Part shown: positions 59,501 to 64,000 of the stretch, one piece after another
How the letters are laid out: each line of letters starts with the position of its first letter
Numbering within the stretch: position 1 is the first letter of the stretch
Assembly: GCA_038496675.1 (NCBI GenBank)
Contig: CM076653.1
Location: 9,496,407 to 9,560,406, forward strand
Reading direction: 5' to 3'
Source: Rachycentron canadum
Taxonomy: Eukaryota; Chordata; Actinopteri; Carangiformes; Rachycentridae
Length of the DNA stretch: 64,000 nucleotides
The notes under the pieces: generated by a model
Database searches by the model: none
Told to the model about the DNA's origin: nothing
The model's input: the letters and a program-made list of their open reading frames with translations, nothing else
Program-made: the position numbers and the translations under genes

Positions 59501-61146
59501 TCACACTGACTTTAAACCTGCATTTATTGATTTTTTTTAGACTTTGGCAGCATTATTATTTTTTTAGTTGTGTTTCTGGCCACTTGATGAGTGAATATTT
59601 CTCCAATATTCACTCTTCTTTTCCTGTTTTAGGTCTGCTTTGCTATCAACTAATATTGATTAGTGTAGCTTTAAACTACTGCCAGTTTCAAATTTGAAAA
59701 CATCAGTAAGAGCAAGAAAAGTGTTTCATCAGGGATTAACTTGTATGCTGCTCTTGGGAGACCATTGACGATTTTCATTCTTTTTTTTTTTTTTTTTACA
59801 TTTCTTCCATTTCTGCAGATTCTTTGTTGCTGTTTTTTTAAGATTGCATTGAAGTAAAATGGTGTGGATTGAAAATTTAGTGATTTTAGTTTGCATTGCT
59901 GTTTTTCATTGTTGCATTGTGAATGTAGTGTAGACACAAAGCATGGTAAGCATCAGTATACTGTAAAGTGTGCAACTGGGACACAGCTGTGGTTTTGTTT
60001 TTCTCCAGCGAGTCTCACATCAAAACGCTCCCTCCCTCCGTCCCCAACCTCCCTTTCTCCGTCACTGCCCTCCCTCTTCCCCTGCCTCCTCGTCCTCCTC
60101 CGCCTACACTGGTCCTGACTGGGCCACTCCTCCCCCCTTGTGCCTCGAGTGATGCTGTGAAACCAGGTCAGACTGGTGAACAGTGCTCTGAGGCTGCATA
60201 TAGTAGCCAGGCTAGGAGGAGAGGAAGAGTAGGAGACGAGGGGGGAAGGAGGGGATGGGGTGGCTGCTCCACAGACTGAGCCTGTGGCTACTGTAGATGT
60301 TGAGCTTTGGCGGCGGCGGCGGCGGTGGTGGTGGTGGTGATTTGCAACCCATGCTGCAACCTAATGGGTGATTAACGCGCCTGGGGAGCCCCAGAGATCA
60401 CAACAGCAAATGAGTGTGTGGGTTTCCTCCGTTTGGAGACCTGACCTGAGAAATTCCATCTGGGAGAGCTCCAATTGACCCAGTGTACAGAGGGAAGTGA
60501 TTGTTGTAGTTCCTCTCAGTCATGTTTTAGACTGGGTACCAAGGCAGCTCGGTGGTTTGTACTTTCACCCCGCAGCCAGAAAAATCTTCAACTGATTCCC
60601 GTCGCCAATCCCTTCTCTACAATCTCAACACGTTTTCTCTCTCTGTGGGTTTCCTCTGGTGTTCCACTTTCCTCTGACAGTCCAAATGTGCAGGTTCAGA
60701 TGGATAGAGGACTAAACAGCCTGCAGGTATGACCCTGAATCTAAGTGTCTTTTTGTGATAGCCCTCTGATGCACTGACAAGAAGTCCATTGTGTTTTTTA
60801 CTGCCTCCCACCCTATAAGTCTGAGACGGGCTTCAGTTCTCTGTATACATGGCTAGAGGAAATTCTGCTGCTGGGTAATTTGCATGCAGTAAAAGTTCAC
60901 TTTTCAAGGGGAGTTTGCATCTGATAATTTGTCAAACTTTCTGGGCACGAGAAGGTCGAAGCTGTCACTCACCTGTGCAGGGCTGCGACTCCCACGCCTG
61001 GTCCGGACAGAGCTGAAGGTTTTCAGGCTCCTGGGCCAACACAGCTCGTGAGCGAACCTGAACCGAGCCGAAGTCCACGCCTGCGCCTTTGACGCAGATG
61101 CTCACACATGAGCTCCAGTCTGACCACTCCATCAGGTAGCATTCAC
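47267..61146 (-). CDS. thsd7a: thsd7a, C-terminal part (last six exons)
   Basis: Thrombospondin type-1 domain-containing 7A, a large type I membrane protein of endothelium, podocytes and neurons (human about 1,650 residues; autoantigen in membranous nephropathy). Six minus-strand exons: 61146-60973, 57781-57683, 56585-56503, 54810-54597, 52770-52683 and 47357-47267. They join in phase to about 249 residues ending TAG 47269-47267. Order seen: part of a TSP1 repeat with WSDWSSC; the Cys-rich GGECYEYKW and WCQRSDGLNVTG; CDPPC and an EGF-like ICMCEEGFTE; a juxtamembrane stretch with KKGDVKTSRA; a transmembrane helix (VYGVAAGAFVLLIFIVSMIY); and a basic tail ending RLKPLTLAYDGDTDM, the conserved THSD7A end. 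The 5' exons are outside. Teleosts have two copies and I cannot tell which this is. Confidence 0.9.
47560..48010. mobile_element. Dispersed repeat related to family B
   Basis: CAACAAATCTCATGAAAAGA at about 47776 matches the block at 44590, in the same orientation. The 47966-47995 part matches, in reverse orientation, the GTGTATTAATCC-GCAG block of the other copies, so it looks rearranged. Confidence 0.45.
49785..49975. mobile_element. Copy of repeat family A
   Basis: AAATGTTCAATATTCTTGCT then GAAAATGACTCAAATTATTA and TTGTTGATTAATGCTGATT, in the family order. Confidence 0.5.
50123..50138 (+). promoter_or_regulatory. CTCF-like motif
   Basis: CCACAAGAGGGCAGTG is a close fit to the CTCF core consensus (CCAC-AG-GGGCAG). 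Motif match only. Confidence 0.35.
50925..51075. mobile_element. Copy of repeat family A
   Basis: CAAACAGTAAACATTTGATA then AAAAATGACTCATG, the same order as at 49785. Confidence 0.45.
52314..52461 (-). CDS. Candidate alternative last exon of thsd7a (unproven)
   Basis: An AG at the right edge follows a T/C-rich stretch (GTCTTTTTTTGCTTCC). Joined to the transmembrane exon it keeps phase (TG plus C gives Cys) and reads 48 residues, from SSYCAKVHRSLKAQESDANG to YTCPDCQELAQSSSS, then TAA 52316-52314. I do not recognise the peptide. The acceptor is weak, and a chance open frame is the main alternative. Confidence 0.15.
52499..52550. repeat. AT/ATGTAT palindromic microsatellite
   Basis: Alternating purine-pyrimidine tract of ACATAT and TATGTA units, able to fold on itself. 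Confidence 0.9.
52683..52770 (-). CDS. thsd7a: thsd7a exon, transmembrane helix
   Basis: 88 nt. DGKLKMW then a hydrophobic segment VYGVAAGAFVLLIFIVSMIY and LAC; ends two bases into the Cys codon. Donor GTGAGT. Confidence 0.93.
52771..54596 (-). other. thsd7a intron
   Basis: No feature beyond the poly-A tract and an 11-bp tandem duplication at 52811-52832. Confidence 0.6.
53503..53535. repeat. Poly-A tract (>30 bases)
   Basis: The longest uninterrupted A-run in the window, in a thsd7a intron. No retroposed gene precedes it that I can recognise. Confidence 0.9.
54597..54810 (-). CDS. thsd7a: thsd7a exon, EGF-like and juxtamembrane part
   Basis: 214 nt. AGICMCEEGFTEVLSPTG through DKKGDVKTSRAINPTMPS to WYLQPYGP. 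Acceptor GCCCCCTGCAG, donor GTCAGA. Confidence 0.93.
54811..57682 (-). other. thsd7a introns (54811-56502, 56586-57682)
   Basis: A T-run at 55468-55480 and a short (TTG)n at 56080-56097. Otherwise nothing recognisable. Confidence 0.5.
56503..56585 (-). CDS. thsd7a: thsd7a exon
   Basis: 83 nt. GCPPMNPPMDNSSCDPPC then LMPKSFCSE, the end of the last TSP repeat. Acceptor CACCCGCAG, donor GTAACT. Confidence 0.88.
57683..57781 (-). CDS. thsd7a: thsd7a exon
   Basis: 99 nt, phase 1 to 1. GGECYEYKWFSSARSNST then WCQRSDGLNVTG; two sequons (NST, NVT). Acceptor TGCTTTCAG, donor GTAAGG. Confidence 0.92.
58860..59045 (+). mobile_element. Possible solo-LTR fragment
   Basis: TATAAAAGAGGG (58901-58912) is followed ~60 bp later by GGAATAAAACT (58960-58970), the spacing of U3/R promoter and poly(A) signal in short LTRs. 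No gag or pol sequence nearby. Ends not determined. Confidence 0.25.
59063..59180. repeat. Common teleost dispersed repeat fragment
   Basis: Contains ATGTTAGCATGCTGACGTTA then AAAGCACCACTGTGGCTAAG and TACAGCCTCACAGAGCTGCT. I recognise this series as a frequent repeat of percomorph fish genomes; class unknown to me. Confidence 0.6.
60309..60339. repeat. (GGC)n(GGT)n trinucleotide tract
   Basis: About five GGC followed by five GGT units, in a thsd7a intron. Confidence 0.9.
60973..61146 (-). CDS. thsd7a: thsd7a exon, TSP type-1 repeat
   Basis: 174 nt, phase 1 to 1. ECYLMEWSDWSSCVSICVKG to SQPCTG, with the WSxWSxC motif of thrombospondin type-1 repeats. Acceptor CTCTGCTGCAG, donor GTGAGT. Confidence 0.9.
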
Positions 61147-62564
61147 CTGCAGCAGAGAGGAGACAGAGCACAGGACAGGGACGCTCACTGTCAGGTGATA
61201 CAGTACAGATGCCACAGACACATTAATTATTCATGTTTTTTACTGAATAATGTTCAAGGTTAAAATTGACCTGAAATCATTTGTCAAATAATCAATTAAT
61301 TAATCAACAGAAGAAGAAAAAAAATCATAATTTTCAAGCAAAAGTTGTAAATAAATAATAATAAGATTATTTCCAAACATCCTCTGGCAGTTTTATTGTC
61401 AAAACAATTAACCAATCAGTCACAAAATGACATGGCAAAAAATAATAAGATTGTTTGTTCTATTTAACAGCACTCCTAAATTAAGTTTTTCTAACATATA
61501 ATTTAATTACATATAATATAATACATATAACATAACGTATTTCAACAAAAACAACAAAATTAATTTAATTCTGAGCAATAACATCATCATTTCTGTATGA
61601 CAATCTATTTTAAATGAATGAATAAATAAATAAACCAAATGCAAAAAATTGTCACTTAATATTGACAAAAAGGCAAAAATATGTCATTTTAAATTAAATC
61701 TGAAAAGGTTTATATCAACCACACCACAGGCTCAGGTGTGCTGCTGGGTAGACAGTGAATTACTAATCCGAACGTACAGACAGTATTCAGCTTGGTCCAA
61801 ATAAAGAAGCTAAAACGAAACCAGAGCAGAGAAATGATTTTACTTCACTCTGGTGCTCGCTCGCTCACACAAGTTTTGAAGTAAGTGATCAATGACCTGT
61901 TAAAAAAAAAACAAAAAAAAAACGTGCGAGGTCTGGGCTCGGGCCACATCACAAATCTTTTAATTTCCTGTAAGTCAGCGTGCAGCCTCAGATCCTCAGG
62001 CAGGGTGGCCCTGTTGGCTCTGAGGTTCAAGACTAAAAGGTGACCAGATTTTTGCCATCAGGGGCCCTGTCTGATGGGATCAGGATTATCTCAGAGTTCA
62101 CATCTGCTGGATTAGATGTCTTTTATTTCATTTTCACTGTTAATGTGTTTGTGTCCATCTTTTCTGCCACTTTCTTGTTTATACTCATTTCCGTTGCTTT
62201 TATTTGAGAGTTAAATTAGCGTTTATTGTAGGAAAATATATCTGTAATCTATATATAACAGCTTTAGCTGAGCATCACTGGTGGAAATCAGATCTTCAGC
62301 TTTCATAGTATTAATGCAATTTTTATTTACCCATGAGAACAGTTGAATTTGGGGAGATGTCGAGGCAGCCGAGATGCATGCAGAATATGTATTTACTATT
62401 TACATATGATATCATATGATGGTTCAGAGGCTTTGAAGAGTTTCAGGAGGAGGAAGGGGTAAGTTCGAGATGCAGGGTGGGTTGGTTTTGATCACAGCTG
62501 ACAACTGCAGCTCATCAAACAGCAGGGGAAATAGAACGCAGGTCAAGGGTGGCAGTGCATGAAA

Positions 62565-62595
<31 letters not shown>

Positions 62596-64000
62596 TGTTT
62601 GTGTGAGTGTACGTGTGGATGCAACCTGCCAGAATTCCCAAGCTGTCCCCGGCCCTGCGCAAACAGCCCTTGAATTTCCTCCCAAATCACACTACACTAC
62701 CTCCCTGCACAGAAAACAGTCTGGGCTTTTGATTGCTGTTTGATACTTCAGTGCTCCTGCAGTTTGGCAAAAGGGGTTGGACTGACTTGTTATCTAGGGC
62801 AGCGTTTCTCAGTGTTTTCCATCTCAGGGACCAGCAGCACATCTGATGATGTTTTTTTTTTTTTTTTTTTTCTCAGAAAATAAGAAATCACATGCCACAC
62901 ACTCTTAAAATACAAAATGAATTCAAATTGTGGTACTTTGAAACAAGTGATGGGTTGAAGAAAAAGGACAACGTTCTTCCTCTGTGTTTTTGAGATACTG
63001 AAAGCTGAACGATCAACGATTAACTAAAATAGATACAGAGGACTTTGGAAATGAACTCCACATTTGTATTTCGTCTTTTGGCACAAGTAAGGAACAATAA
63101 TTCCCCCTCCAGGGACTGCTAACACTGAAAATAACACATTTATATTTAAGTGGCACTGTGTGAAAAGACACTCTTGTTATCAGGCTGAATCACACAGTAA
63201 ATTGGGGGTTCAGTCTGCCAGTGTTTCTCATTGAAATGCTGCAGATATGCCCTATTTACCCAAAGGCAACACTCATGTTCACTTCTGTGTGTGCAGCACG
63301 ATAACAAGGGTGCATCATCCCAATATGAAGGGCGATGCTGTGGTTGTGGGAGGGGCAGTTAACCGACCTGATGGACACAGGGTCCAGCAGCTGTTGGGCA
63401 GAGCTCACCTGTCTGCTCTGCTCTGCGCTGCTCTGCAAAGCTACATCAAAACCCAGCAGCTGACAAGCCTCCGTCTCAAAACCTGACAACAACTCATCAG
63501 ACCCAACCTTTGAAGTGATAATCCCATCTGTGAGATGTTTTTTTTTTTTTTTTTTCCAGTGGGGGGGTTGACATCCTGGGTGCTAAGATGGTATTGTGCT
63601 GTTTTTGTGCTGCTGTGCTGAGACACCACCTGTCAGTCACAGGTTATGTCTTCTGGATCACATTTTGTATTGATGAGAGCTTCAGTAGCAACAGTGATTA
63701 CCGCTGTTATTGGGGATAAAACCAACTTCTGCTTATTTCTTAAAAATGCTGTTAGTGCTGCTGAGAAGGATCCATCACTGTTTTAGTCCCACATTACAGC
63801 TTTTCTGTTTTTTCATGCCATGTTTTTCCTTATACAGTTCCAAGTCCACATATTCAGAATCAGCTCGACCTCAACTAATTATATATGTTGCTCAATAAAG
63901 ACTCTGTTCACCGTAATAGCGGATAAAAAACAAAACAAAAAGCAAACAGACATTGAAGTTCTCCTTATTTTACAGATAAAAATACTGCAAACCATAATGA
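61147..64000 (-). other. thsd7a intron, continuing past the window
   Basis: No further thsd7a exon recognised. T-runs at 62851-62871 and 63539-63556 and a (GT)n tract at 62565-62592. Confidence 0.55.
62565..62592. repeat. (GT)n microsatellite
   Basis: Fourteen GT units, continuing as an imperfect GT-rich stretch to about 62610. Confidence 0.95.

Larger units (their letters stand above)
57782..60972 (-). other. thsd7a intron (3.2 kb)
   Basis: Contains an A-run (58440-58459), a possible LTR fragment (58860-59045), a teleost repeat (59063-59180), a CT/CpG-rich stretch (60025-60150) and a (GGC)n(GGT)n tract. Confidence 0.6.

Noticed and set aside
59968..60279. 103-residue Pro-rich plus-strand frame in a thsd7a intron
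   Set aside because: Arises from a CT/CpG-rich tract; composition explains the open frame.
61845..62030. 61-residue minus-strand frame considered as another thsd7a exon
   Set aside because: No Cys/Trp pattern of TSP1 repeats and no matching splice sites or phase.

Overview
The window is nuclear DNA from a bony fish, probably a percomorph teleost. It is AT-rich, with short introns, many long A/T homopolymers, and several dispersed repeats that I recognise from percomorph genomes. I recognise four protein-coding genes by protein similarity, and every exon given below has matching splice sites and reading phase. The four genes belong to the syntenic group found on human 7p21: GLCCI1, ICA1, NXPH1, THSD7A. 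No prokaryotic operons, CRISPR arrays, rRNA or tRNA genes were seen.

Layout: (1) 1-7.7 kb, plus strand: the last five coding exons and 3' UTR of glcci1; its 5' exons lie left of the window. (2) 9.3-18.4 kb, minus strand: a complete ica1 gene (islet cell autoantigen 1 / ICA69) with 12 coding exons encoding 476 residues, a 5' UTR exon and a CpG-rich promoter. glcci1 and ica1 converge tail to tail. (3) 18.4-30.1 kb: intergenic DNA with no gene, but with simple repeats and a segment resembling conserved non-coding DNA. (4) 30.1-42.6 kb, minus strand: a complete two-exon nxph1 (neurexophilin 1), with a 10.4 kb intron holding enhancer-like segments and a 100-N assembly gap. (5) 42.7-45.3 kb: intergenic, mostly dispersed repeats. 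(6) 45.3-64 kb, minus strand: the last six exons and 3' UTR of thsd7a, from a thrombospondin type-1 repeat through the transmembrane helix and cytoplasmic tail; its 5' exons lie right of the window.

The genes do not form a pathway. ica1 (a BAR-domain protein of dense-core vesicle biogenesis), nxph1 (a secreted alpha-neurexin ligand) and thsd7a (a membrane thrombospondin-repeat protein) are each neuronal, secretory or vascular genes kept in ancestral linkage. From memory, human NXPH1 points the opposite way to ICA1 and is separated from THSD7A by NDUFA4 and PHF14. Here nxph1 is codirectional with ica1 and directly next to thsd7a, so the order has changed locally.

The points most worth a second look are: a His5/Gln9 expansion inside the conserved neurexophilin domain; enhancer-like clusters in the nxph1 intron (a DR1 nuclear-receptor site beside a homeodomain palindrome, three GGATTA sites, a perfect POU octamer); a phase-compatible candidate alternative last exon of thsd7a; a 5'-truncated LINE antisense in ica1; a microsatellite at the ica1 transcription start region; and a perfect 14-bp-arm inverted repeat at the left edge. 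I found no strong sign of a wholly new biological system.
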